Shown one piece after another: positions 1 to 11,071 of a stretch of 64,000 nt of DNA. Source of the stretch: Moringa oleifera (taxonomy: Eukaryota; Streptophyta; Magnoliopsida; Brassicales; Moringaceae); assembly GCA_021397835.1 (NCBI GenBank), contig JAJFZO010000575.1, positions 3,477,001-3,541,000 of the forward strand. Reading direction: 5' to 3'. A program made the position numbers and the translations under genes. The notes beneath the pieces are model-generated. The model was given only the letters and a program-made list of their open reading frames with translations, was not told the DNA's origin and did not search any database. How positions within the stretch are numbered: position 1 is the stretch's first letter; every line of letters begins with the position of its first letter.

Positions 1-2480
1 ATTGGATAACTTTTAATGAGCCTCATGTCTTTGCCATGCTTACTTATTGTGCTGGTGCTTGGCCTGGTGGTCACCCTGATATGTTGGAGGTTGCTATGTC
101 TGCCTTACCAACTGGTGTTTTCAAACAAGTCATGCATTGGATGGCGGTTGCTCACTCAAAGGCCTATGATTATATCCGTGGACACAGGTTCAACTTTTTC
201 ATAAACTCTAGAAAACGAAGGGGGGAAAAAAAGAATATACAACCATAATCCTTAAATAAAGTGATAAGGTATGCTGACTTTTGAAGATGAATACACATAC
301 ATACACAATTTCACAACACAGGCAAATTAACATGCACATGCGCCTACATATGTGCATTAATGAGTCAATGGTGTATCTGATATGGTCTTGCCGGTACGCT
401 TGAGGTTTCTGTTTCTGCTTTTCTAACTAATATTTTTAAAGACATAGGACTATATCTATGGACAACACTTTTCTCTTCCTCAGCAGAAGAAAATTTACCA
501 ATCTTATTCTCTTAGAAAAAATATTGGAAGATTGGTTTTCAACAATTAACACAAATGCATGCATGGAGATGCAAATGGATATGCACATATGGATGATGAT
601 ATATCTTCTTTTTCATGCACCATCTATGAGAAGTCATTGAACTCAGAAATACCTCAATCAACTAATTGTGGTTGGTCACTTCAGTATTTCTTTTCACATC
701 AAGTTTCATCGGAAGCTAAACTTCTGCAGCATATCCTTTAAAAATTACTATATTTTCTGACCTTCCTCTTGTCTTGCTGCTTAAGCTATATAAAATTTAC
801 CCACATTGTTTAATTGCTGTGCCATATGTATAACATTTCTAAATTTTTTTTATTTGTACAGTACCTTATCCAACACAATAGTGGGGGTTGCGCACCATGT
901 ATCCTTTATGCGGCCATATGGTCTCTTTGATGTTGCAGCTGTTTCCCTTGCAAATTCTCTTACTCTGTTCCCATATGTGGATAGTATTGCTGACAAGCTG
1001 GATTTCATAGGCATAAACTACTATGGACAGGTTTTTTAAGTTCAACTTCTTTTTGAGATCTTAATTTCCCTGTCATGAACCATGTAACTCCTATGTTCAT
1101 GCCAACTTGCTGGCAATAATTTTCCCATTATACAGGAAGTAATCTCTGGTGCCGGATTGAAGCTAGTAGAGACTGATGAATATAGTGAATCTGGACGGGG
1201 TGTATATCCTGATGGTCTCTACCGAGTCCTTATGCAGTTCCATGAAAGGTACAAATATCTGAATGTGCCTTTCATCGTAACGGAGAACGGGGTTTCTGAT
1301 GAGACAGATTTGATTCGTCAGCCGTATCTTTTGGAGCATTTACTAGCTGTTTATGCAGCAATGATCATGGTTTTGATTCTGAGATCTTTTTTGACCCATT
1401 TTGAGATCTTGTTTTCCATAATTAGTTAATTTATAAGCATTTGGTGTTAGATTCCTGTGATTGATTGACAGGGAGTCCCTGTGCTTGGTTACCTATTTTG
1501 GACTATTTCGGATAACTGGGAGTGGGCGGATGGATATGGTCCAAAGTTTGGACTTGTTGCAGTTGACCGTGCTAATGATCTTGCCCGAATTCCACGTCCC
1601 TCATACCACCTGTTTTCGAAGGTTTTTCTTTTTCTGCATTTGGTTGCTTTGTCATTGCTTTCCATATCTTCTTTTGTGAGTTCTCTTTATAATAGAGGTC
1701 CTTTTTTTTTTTTTTTGGGTGGGTGGGGTTTTGGTCCTGCTTTTGTATTAATTTTTTAGGTGGTGACAACCAGTAAAATCACCTGTGAAGATCGAAAATC
1801 TGCATGGAATGAACTTCAAAGAGCTGCTAAAGAAAGGAAAACACGGCCATTCTATCGAGCAGTTAATAAGAATGGTTTGATGTATGCAGGTAAATGGAGC
1901 AGCTGAAGATCTTTCAGTTCTAATTTCTAAATGATAATCATTCTCGTCTTCTTTCACTCTTGGGATATATATTACTATCTAAATTCTGCAGACGATTATT
2001 TTGCTTATAGCGTCTTATTCAGGACAGTCTTTCAATTTCAACTAATCAGCTTGAACATACATTCCAAGACAAAACTAAATGCTTAGAATAGAAGACGATC
2101 TTTGCTTTAGTTGCTCATGTGATGTCTTAATTGTTTATCTCCAAATATCAGTGATTATAGTTCACTTGCTAATAATCCATGTAGATCTATCTGACTCAAC
2201 TTTGTTCTTGTGGAAATTGCCATTCTTTTGTATTAGATCCCAGTAGTAATGTAGGAAAAATTGTTCCTTTCCTGTTTTCATAGGAGGCCTGGATGAACCT
2301 ATATGGCGACCATATGTAGAACGGGATTGGCGGTTTGGACACTACCAAATGGATGGCCTACAGGATCCCTTAAGCCGCTTATCAAGATTGCTTCTCAGAC
2401 CTTTCTCTCTCAAAAGGAAAAGAAAATCTGAAAATGTTGAGGCTGAATTGTTTTTTCAGCCCCTTGAAATTAGCCTGTGA
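1..2480 (+). CDS. SFR2: SFR2-like galactolipid:galactolipid galactosyltransferase (GH1 fold), 3' part
   Basis: Partial gene; the 5' end lies before the window. In-frame exons: 1-187, 862-1030, 1136-1369, 1472-1621, 1760-1889, 2284-2480 (TGA). The first exon carries TFNEPH, the general acid/base motif of glycoside hydrolase family 1, and the third carries VTENG, the nucleophile motif, so both catalytic glutamates are here. GVAHHVSFMRPYGLFD, GYLFWTISDNWEWADGYGPK and WRFGHYQMDGLQDPLSR are hallmarks of SFR2 rather than of ordinary beta-glucosidases. In the known family the enzyme sits in the outer chloroplast envelope, moves galactose between galactolipids and stabilises membranes during freezing. 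The C-terminal tail is basic (LKRKRK) and ends soon after. No frameshift is seen, so the gene is probably functional. The next gene lies on the same strand. Confidence 0.93.
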
Positions 2481-3841
2481 TGCTTATCCATACTTGTTAT
2501 TTTATGTTTCTGCTGAAGTTCATGCTCTATCATAATTCACAATAAGGTACATCAACTCTTCAGCCCCAAGATTTCTCCATGGACATGGCTATTTGTAATT
2601 CTTCGAACATGTAGTTTGTTTCCTTACTACCTTCAAAAGTTTCAATGAGTGATCATGGTGTCTTAAAAAGAATGGCTTTGATGTTCTAAAACTGTAGTTT
2701 AATATGCTAGCAGACATCGGCATATTTAACCTGTCAGTGCTTCTGTATTCTAATTATAGTGATGAAAAGTGTGGCATCCAAACAATGAGATTTAACAGAT
2801 GGAACTCAAGAGTCCTTTAGATGAGTGATAGTTTGAGATTGGGCCTGTATTTCAAATAATGAGTGTTAGTCACCGGTGGAGGCCTGTACTTCCATTAAGC
2901 TAATCCAGCACGTTTCTTTAGCTATTTTTCATTTTTCTTCTGTAAACAATGTTACAATAAAATACTTCCAGAAGCTGTTTGAAGGATCTCTTTAAAATTG
3001 TTTGCTGCAGCAAAGTACTTGGTCAGATTTGTAAATGCCATTTTTCATGAAGAACACATGGAGATCTTGATGGACGGTCTCAGTGGACTGGACAAGAAAG
3101 GATTTAGGTGGTGTAGATCCGATGCATTGCGCTCTTGATGGTGATCTCAATTGTGAATTTGTAGTCCTAGTAGAAGTGCTGTTACCAGATTGCATTCCTT
3201 TTCTCTGAACATATGTTAAAATACCAGATGTATATATAATTAACTATGGTACTAGATGTGCCAAGGAAATGCTGTATTTCTCACTCTTGTAATAAATTGT
3301 CAACTCTGTTAGTTGCAATGCATCTAAGACTTGCTATTGAGGGCAAATTATTTGAACTTTGCTAAATGGGAGACTATTTGTGCAAAATCCATTTTCCGGT
3401 AAGGTGAGTATGTTTTGACTGTCACTCTTTCCTTGGTTGAGGATTTTATGATTGCACATTGAGACAACTAGCTGAGTAGAATGTCTTAAGTTGTTTTAAT
3501 CATTATTACATAGACAGGATAAAACATGGGAAGATTCTGTCTCACTCTGTCTTGGGGAAGTGCTGACAAAGTCAAGTTGAGACGTATATTGCTGGAAAGA
3601 TAATGTAATCCTAATTTTTCCTAAGTGGAAGGTACTTAATTTACTGTTATCTTAGCCATTCATTTTTATAAGTCAACTTTATTATTAGTGCTTTGGAAAT
3701 ATCCTCTTCTCTAACTGTTCTTGTCCTCATATGTTAGATTTACCATTTCCTCTCTCTCTCTTGTCTATTAACCGAACACGCACAAGCAAACAGCTATATA
3801 ATACTTTATTCAAGGGTGTGAATGCAGAGCTTGGAACAAAG
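2481..3841 (+). other. SFR2 3' UTR and SCPL promoter region
   Basis: No credible coding region. AATAAA occurs at 2956-2961 and 3291-3296, either of which could serve SFR2 poly(A) addition. A TATATAA at 3795-3801 lies about 40 bases before the carboxypeptidase ATG and may be its TATA box. Short open frames here have no recognisable product. Confidence 0.5.
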
Positions 3842-6656
3842 ATGTGCTCCATTACCCCAGTTAAAGGAGTTCTCTTGTTCACATATCTATTTCTTGGTTC
3901 CTTGACTGATTTCATTGAAGCATCAGATTTGCTCCCGGAACCTCAGGAATCTGATAGAGTAATTAATCTACCAGGCCAGCCTTCTAGTCCATCTATCTTA
4001 CATTTCTCAGGGTATATCACTGTCAATCATGAACATGGGAGGGCCCTTTTCTACTGGTTCTTTGAAGCTCAATCTGAGCCATCTAAGCGTCCTCTTGTTC
4101 TCTGGCTTAATGGAGGTTTGCAAACATTTATTGTACTGCAATTGAATGCTTGTAGGACTGAGTGTAGAATATCTGTGTCTAGCTTGATACATTTATTCTT
4201 TTTGGTAGTTGAAGTATCTATTTATGTGGCTACTTTTTGTTTTAAAGGCCCTGGCTGTTCATCCATTGGATATGGTGCTGCTGTGGAGTTAGGTCCTCTT
4301 AGAGTTGATGCAAATGGAACTGTTCTTCACTTTAATGAATATGCTTGGAATCAAGGTCATTTTCATTTCTTAGATCTATTTTGTTGTTTGGTTTGCAAAG
4401 TTCATCTTCTGAATCTGTTCAAAAGAAAAAAGTTCATCTTCTGAATATTGACTTTAAGATGTTCAGGGTTGGAGAAAACCTACTATAACTTAATTAATGG
4501 AGGTTATTCATCGTTTAAAACTTTTTTTTCCTTTCAGAAGCAAATTTACTATTTCTCGAGTCCCCAGTCGGAGTTGGGTTCTCTTACACAAACACTTCTT
4601 CTGATTTTGAGAAATTGGATGATAGCTTTGTGGGTAAGTTGTCAATTCTGAAGTGAACCCTACTGCATTATTCGGTAAATAAGTCTGTCACTGACCAATT
4701 TTCGTTACATAGCTGAGGATGCCTACAATTTTTTGGTTAATTGGCTGAAAAGGTTTCCACAATTCAAAACTCACGATTTCTTCTTATCCGGAGAAAGTTA
4801 TGCAGGTGAGATTTCCCAGTGCTCTGACTGTCTCTCTGTATCTATGTCTCTGTCTCTGTCTCTTTCTCTCTAATGAGGATGTTATTCTACATTATTTTGC
4901 AGGCCACTATGTGCCACAACTTGCAGAGCTTGTGTATGATCGAAATAACGATAGGGTTAAATATCCATTTATTAACCTCAAAGGTTTTATCGTACGTGAG
5001 CCTCCACGACAAAACTATGCTGCATAGAAACACATATTACTTTATGTAGAGAATTACCCTGTATAGACATATAACGCCGCATACACATGCATGAACCTGC
5101 TATTGCATGCATATATTCATGCCATCAACTTCCCTAAACTCATATGCGCACTGCAGGTAGGAAATCCAGAAACCAATGATCACTATGATTACCAGGGTTT
5201 AGTAGAATATGCTTGGAGTCATGCTATAATATCAGATGAGCTCTATGACAATGCGAAAGCAGTATGTGACTTCAATGAACTCGATTGGTCTGACAATTGC
5301 GACAGAGCCATGAACATAATTTTTCAGAAGTACTATGAAATTGATATATACAATATCTATGCCCCGATATGTCTTCTCAACAGCACAGCTTCACCAGCTG
5401 GCAGTCTTGGCCTCAGTGTGGAATCACTCGCTAAGGTAGAGCATGTCAGATTTTAATTTATCAGGTCTTCTACGCATTGTTGAACCAAGTGAAGTTGTAA
5501 ATATTGAAAAAATGTTCTTTTAAGCTGGTGGGAAGTGAGCTTTCTGCAGGCAAATAAGTATGGGTTACGGAAGCTGAGAATTCCTGGAGGTTATGACCCA
5601 TGTTATGCCACGTATGCAGAAGAGTATTTCAACAGGAAGGATGTTCAATCGTCACTGCATGCAAACATTAAACAAGCAAATTGGAAGGTCTGCAAGTAAG
5701 TATAGTGATTTTTTATCTCATGTTTATTTATTTGTGTTCTTCTGCTAATTGTTTACCCATATGTTGCTTATTATCAACATGGTGCTTTTCTTTCCTGTTT
5801 TGCTTGGATTCTGACATTAGCATGATCATTATTTCAGTGATTCCATCTTGAATACATACAATTATACTGTTCTTTCAGTCCTACCAATCTACACCAAACT
5901 CATCAAAGGTGGCCTGAAGATATGGGTTTATAGGTACTCATATTCTTTTTCTATGCTCTTCTGTTTGACTTATATTCTCTAGAATCCACGATTGTCCCTT
6001 TTGACACGCCTGCCATCTTTTTTTTCTTTTTCCCCTACTTCTTGATGGTAAGATTGGAAAATCTGCCCGCCAAATTGGAAAGATAAGATATGGAAGAAAA
6101 GTCTCAGATTCCCCACTATATCGGAAAATAGCTCACTGTGGGACCAACTTCTTAGGAAAACCCAATAATGCAAAACAAAAAGACAAAAGCAAGACTTTGA
6201 CCTCTGACTAAGCAGCGAGCAGCCGGTCTTGCTCTTCAATTTGGCACCCGTGACTGCCTGATTGGTTTTTGGTCCAGTATTGATTGGTTTTGGGTGTTTG
6301 TGCAGTGGGGACACGGATGGCAGAGTACCAGTGATTGGCTCTCGATACTGTGTTGAAGCTCTGGGGCTTCCGCTGAAATCATCTTGGCGTTCTTGGTTTC
6401 ACCAGCGCCAGGTTCATTATCCTCTGCTTCTCTGCAAATTGTCAACTTGACCTCCCCTCTCTCATAATTTCTCCAGTTGAATCACATGGTATCGTCCATT
6501 TTTGTACAGGTTGGAGGGAGGATAGTTGAGTACGAAGGGTTGACGTTCGTGACTGTGAGAGGAGCAGGTCACTTGGTGCCTCTCAACAAGCCCAGTGAGG
6601 CTCTCTCACTGTTCCACTCCTTCTTGACCGGTGAAGCTCTTCCCGCAAATCCTTGA
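3842..6656 (+). CDS. Serine carboxypeptidase-like protein, class II (S10 family)
   Basis: Ten exons: 3842-4115, 4248-4355, 4538-4633, 4713-4805, 4903-4991, 5157-5435, 5550-5695, 5838-5933, 6306-6411, 6510-6656, giving 477 residues, normal for the family. The start is the ATG that opens a hydrophobic signal peptide (residues 1-25), so the protein should be secreted or vacuolar. Visible family features in order: WLNGGPGCSS (oxyanion region), [20 protein letters not shown], the catalytic serine in [14 protein letters not shown], the catalytic aspartate region [10 protein letters not shown], and the catalytic histidine in [11 protein letters not shown]. All triad positions are intact. The family removes C-terminal residues from peptides, or acts as acyltransferases in some clades. 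VGNPETND and the overall pattern suggest a class II peptidase (SCPL25-like) rather than the acyltransferase clade, but the substrate is unknown. Confidence 0.93.
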
Positions 6657-6727
6657 TTAGGAACAAGATTGGACTACATTCCATGTCTTCACTTGGATAG
6701 GAACAAGATTTCTTATCCATCTGAGTG

Positions 6728-6733
6728 AATAAA
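6728..6733 (+). terminator. Poly(A) signal AATAAA of the carboxypeptidase gene
   Basis: A canonical AATAAA lies 72 bases after the TGA, the usual distance for a plant near-upstream element. Confidence 0.5.
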
Positions 6734-8569
6734 ATGTGAAAAAATTGCAGTATGATGTTATCATCTTCGTTGCAAGCACTCCGTTGAACTAATAAATTTC
6801 AAATTTATCAACTTCGCAATCCGTTTTCCCTTCAATATTGCGTTTGGGATTGTCACCAGAGTTGCCGTAAGCTCCCACTTTTAATTTAGGAGAGATTTAT
6901 TACAAATCAAAGAAGAGCAGAAGAGAAGAGATTTGATTGTTTTTGTTTGTGCTGTGGCATGAGATGATCAGGCTGGTAGTGGAGTTATGCCCATTCAGGC
7001 TTGTCATCCACTCATAAACAGAAGTGCTCTCGGCATTTTGACCCACCGGCATGGGTTATTTGGCACTACCTTGCCGCTGTTTGCAGTAGTGGACTTGAGG
7101 GTCAGTTTTTATGGGCCAACTGGAAAATCATTTAAAAATGGATCTGACATCACGTGAACAGTCTGATTTCTGTAGAGGCCACAAAGGAGATGTCGAAAAG
7201 ACCAGAGCAGACCAGATTATCTCATCTTGCTCTAGTACCAACCATCAGCTGTCCCCCAACCCAACCAGTCGGCAGAACAGCGTCAAGGAGCACATGGACT
7301 CGAGCTACGTGCAGAAACCTCTTTTAAGAACAGGTATCATTCTCTACTTTTATGTGTTTGAAACATGTTGCTCTGTCTGACATGTAATTCACCTATCAGG
7401 TAGTGCAATGGAGGCAAGAAATTAAGTTGGATGTTGGAAGTGCATTGCAAAGCATGCTGGATGAACCTGTTTCTTACATCTTCATATTCCTTTTGGTTTA
7501 AAAAACAGACTTTGATTACTTCAATGAGCCTGTTACATTCTCTCTACTGTGAGGTTTACTTTCACTGGCAAGTAGATAAGATGAACAAGTATCAGTTATG
7601 AACCATTCTTTGCACCAATGAATATTCTGCCTAGAAAAATCCAACTTATGTAGAACTGTTGCTCATCTACTGTTTTCCTTTTCAGGATTGGAAATTTGAT
7701 TGCAAGATCAGGCTTCTAGGTTGAATACTGACTTCTTCCGTATTTAAGAGGCAGATATATTATCTCTTGCCAATACCCATAATAGTAATGGACCAGAAAT
7801 TCTATATAGCAATTAAAATTTTAGCTGCTTGCTAGACCTTGGACGATCCTCAGCTCTATATTACCCTCCTTTTTTCTACCTAAAAATTCATTAGGTTGGC
7901 AATGTGTGACAAGTTTTCCATTACTGAAACATACTGAATGACCATCTCGTTTTTCTTTGCTTCTTTTTTCTGGAGAAATCTGGGTTTAGGAAGCCGAAGG
8001 GTTAGCTTACTGAGTACACTAGTCTCAGTTTGGTTCGATATCCTCTCTGTGATGCTATCCACTTTACTGGTTAGGGTTAGGTTGACTGCTTAATACTCTT
8101 GCAGAAGAATTTGATTGATCAAGAGAAATGGTTACAAGAAAAATCACCAGAACAACTGACTTTACTAACTTGACCTACCTATTATTAGAAAAAATTCGAT
8201 TGATTGTTACCCTTATTTTAAGGAAATTTTCCTGCCTTTGCATGTTTATGCTTTTTGACCAAATGAGAATTAATTTAGCAGCATGGTAACATTTTCTTTT
8301 TCTGGCTACAGCAACATCATGTTCCAGAGCTTCCTGTGGTTGCGTAAACAATCGGAACAGGAGGAAGAAGAAGCAATCGTTGGGCATATTTTAATACAAC
8401 TAGTTCTTACGTGTATGCTTCTCTCCTGTTTTCATCCTTGCAGAAACTGAACACTGATTCATCTTTTCCACACGTATCTTATTCTGTTTTCACTCGATAA
8501 ATTAATTCTGAATAAATAAACATGATTTTATAAATAAATAACCTGAATTTACAGATTAAGAAGAATTAA
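6734..8569. other. Intergenic stretch without a recognised gene
   Basis: About 1.8 kb. The longest frame, 7111-7380 on the plus strand, has no family features, and its composition does not look coding. A non-coding transcript cannot be excluded, but nothing in the sequence supports one. Confidence 0.4.
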
Positions 8570-9088
8570 TTAATACAAACTAATGTCTCTGTTACCCTTC
8601 TGCTCCGGCTTTTTCTTCCTCTTCTTCAAGTCATCAGGTTCCGTCACCTCCTGCGGAGTAGTTTTTGTTTGAACCTCAAACGCTGACAAAGGGAAAGACC
8701 TGGACAATCCAGCTGGGGTCTTGAACGTAATTAACTTGTAAGAAGAAGAATGGTTTACATGAATTTCGCTTAACGAAATCCATATCAAGAACTCCTTGGC
8801 CTTGACGCCGGTGAGGTTCTTGATCTTGTTTGGCTCGAAATAGGCAGTGATTTCTGTGTCATAGCAGATTACGACGTTCTCAAACTTGGAGTAATCTCTT
8901 TTCTTCTTGTGCTTGAGCCAGACGAAGCCGGTGTCCTTCACGTAGCCACACTCCTCGATCTCTTGTAACGTTAGTAGCCCATTGGGCAACCCCATTTCTG
9001 CTAACCACAACGTGAACTTCCCTCTGCATGTTTCCGCTCCGTAGCAAACCTCTGCCTTGGCCTTCGTTGTTTCGGACACCGGAGACAT
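8570..9088 (-). CDS. DUF538 family protein
   Basis: Intronless gene for 172 residues, a typical length for DUF538. Visible family features: residues 10-60 hold a conserved KFTLWLAEMGLPNGLL region and ECGYVKDTGFVWLKHKKK. FEPNKIKNLTGVKAKEFLIW follows in the middle, then an ITFKTPAGLSRSFPLSAFE end. The last 25 residues are a charged KKRKKKPEQK tail. There is no signal peptide, unlike some DUF538 members. The biochemical role of the family is not settled; structural work relates it to lipid-binding BPI-like folds. The gene is divergently arranged with the F-box gene, 912 bases apart. The same pair is adjacent in Arabidopsis as I recall (At5g49600 and At5g49610). Confidence 0.9.
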   Translation of the reverse strand: MSPVSETTKAKAEVCYGAETCRGKFTLWLAEMGLPNGLLTLQEIEECGYVKDTGFVWLKHKKKRDYSKFENVVICYDTEITAYFEPNKIKNLTGVKAKEFLIWISLSEIHVNHSSSYKLITFKTPAGLSRSFPLSAFEVQTKTTPQEVTEPDDLKKRKKKPEQKGNRDISLY

Positions 9089-10000
9089 CTCCTCTCTTTG
9101 TCGATCGGAGACCCGAATGTGTACGAATTTGAAGCTAATATCGCTAGAGCTTACCCATGTCCAATACTCAGAAATTAAAAAGCCAAAAGCTTATAATTTT
9201 AAAGGCTATGAAGTACCCAAACCTTCTAAGTTTAGCCAAAGGACTTCAGAATCCGAATATGCTTTGGTCCTTAAGGTGGACATATTCGTGAAGAGGATTT
9301 CTTCCTTAAAATGAACTCTTTTTTATTATTTATTTATTTATTTATTTTATATGAATACGGGGAAATAGAGTCCGTAAATGCAATAATCTTCTTAACAGGA
9401 ATTGTTACTAAAGTTGCAAAGGTGTTCAACTAATTTTGTATTTTCATATTATAAGATTATGTTGGACGTCGTCATAGCCCAATAGGGAGAGGTGGATCTA
9501 AGAACTATTCTGTAGCTCTTTCGGGCAGCTACAGACAGTGGCCCTCAGGTCCATTCAACTAAGTTTGACGAGTCTAAATGGGCTTAACTTTGATTAACCT
9601 TCCACTGGGAGCCCACTACTAGAGATTTAAAACAACTGCCTTTTTCAGAGTTCATGCCGGGGGGGCCCATGTGCTCTATAGGAATCTCGAGTTTCCATGC
9701 CTTGTGGAGCTTACTGGAATCATTCACACCCTCAGTTTCTTTTCCTCCTTCATCCTTGGAACGTTTTCCTTATGTTGACTTGTGCTTCCAGTCCTTTGAT
9801 CTGAAGATTAACAGATTAGAACTGCAGAACCCAGTTTATCTGACGTTGATTACAGAATCGAATACAGAATACACCATATTCATTTTTCAAGGCACACTGA
9901 CCTCGAAAATTTTCATCTGGTAAGTAAATCGTAGTAGACCACTTTAAATTTCTTAACTGGGTACCTATTTTTTGGTTGGCTGATTGGATTACGATTTCAT
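9089..10000. other. Divergent promoter region between DUF538 and F-box genes
   Basis: About 0.9 kb. It contains an ATTT-rich run near 9322-9345. A plus-strand 89-codon open frame at 9654-9923 starts in ATGCCGGGGGG and has no family features. A good donor-like GGTAAGTAA follows near 9919, so the stretch may be a 5' exon or upstream ORF of the F-box transcript. Confidence 0.35.
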
Positions 10001-11071
10001 ATGATGGGATTTTTCCCGGATGAGGTTATTCTTCAAATTCTTGCGAGACTGCCAGTTAAGTCCCTCTTTAGAAGCAAAACTGTGTGCAAACTTTGGTATC
10101 GATTGTCCTCAGACAAGTATTTTATCCAACTCTACAATGAAGTATCTGCTAAGAACCAAATGGTAATTGTAGAGATTTCTGACTCAATGGAATCAAAATC
10201 TAGGATAATTTGTGTTGATAATTTAAGGGGCGTTTCTGAATTTTCCCTAAATTTTCTGAATGACAGAGTTAAGGTTAGGGCCTCATGCAATGGCTTGTTG
10301 TGTTGCTCTAGCATTCCTGATAAGGGTGTTTACTATGTTTGCAATCCAGTTACTAGAGAGTATAAATTGCTCCCTAGGACTAGAGAAAGGCCCATTACTC
10401 GGTTTTATCCAGATGGTGAGGCTACTTTAGTTGGGTTGGCTTGTGATTTAACGACACAGAAATTTAATGTTGTCTTTGCTGGTTATCACCGGACCTTTGG
10501 TCACAGGCCAGATGGGACATTCATTTGCTTGGTATTTGATTCGGATTTAAATATATGGAGGAAGTTTGTTTCAGCTCAAGATGAATGTTTCACTCATATG
10601 AATAGGAATCAAGTTGTTTTTGTTAATGGCATGCTCCACTGGTTGACTGGTAGCTTCTCTTATATACTTGCACTTGATTTGGATTATGATGCCTGGAGAA
10701 AGATTTCATTGCCTGATGAAGTTAGGTGCAGAGGCGGTAATAGGGTTTATTTGTTGGAATGTGATGGGTGCTTATCCATCATTCAAATATCTGATGCATG
10801 GATGAAAATTTGGGTGATGAGAGACTACGAGAGGGAAGTATGGGATACGGTGGACAGAGTGAGTCTTAGATGTATTCGAGGACTGGTGCCGGGCATTTTT
10901 CCAATAAGCCAGACCGGTGAATACATTTTTTTGGCTACTCATAAACAGGTATTGGTCTATCATCGGAAGAGTAGACTGTGGAAAGAAATGTACTCTATGA
11001 AGACCAGCTCTGCCCTTCCTTTGTGGTTCTCAGCACATGCATTCCGGAGCACAATCTTATCTTGTGACTAA
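10001..11071 (+). CDS. F-box protein with F-box-associated beta-propeller (FBA) domain
   Basis: Intronless gene for 356 residues. Residues 4-45 form the F-box (PDEVILQILARLPVKSLFR followed by KTVCKLWYRL), which binds SKP1 in SCF ubiquitin ligases. The rest matches the FBA-type region: ASCNGLLCC, YYVCNPVTREYKLLPR near residues 105-125, VFDSDLNIWRKF, FVNGMLHWLTG, ILALDLDYDAWRKISLP and a final kelch-like LVYHRKSRLWKEM. The known role is substrate recognition for ubiquitination; the target is unknown. It most resembles the At5g49610-type F-box protein, and the DUF538 and DnaJ neighbours support that. Two ATGs lie in tandem at the start, and the first is used here. Confidence 0.92.
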   Translation: MMGFFPDEVILQILARLPVKSLFRSKTVCKLWYRLSSDKYFIQLYNEVSAKNQMVIVEISDSMESKSRIICVDNLRGVSEFSLNFLNDRVKVRASCNGLLCCSSIPDKGVYYVCNPVTREYKLLPRTRERPITRFYPDGEATLVGLACDLTTQKFNVVFAGYHRTFGHRPDGTFICLVFDSDLNIWRKFVSAQDECFTHMNRNQVVFVNGMLHWLTGSFSYILALDLDYDAWRKISLPDEVRCRGGNRVYLLECDGCLSIIQISDAWMKIWVMRDYEREVWDTVDRVSLRCIRGLVPGIFPISQTGEYIFLATHKQVLVYHRKSRLWKEMYSMKTSSALPLWFSAHAFRSTILSCD

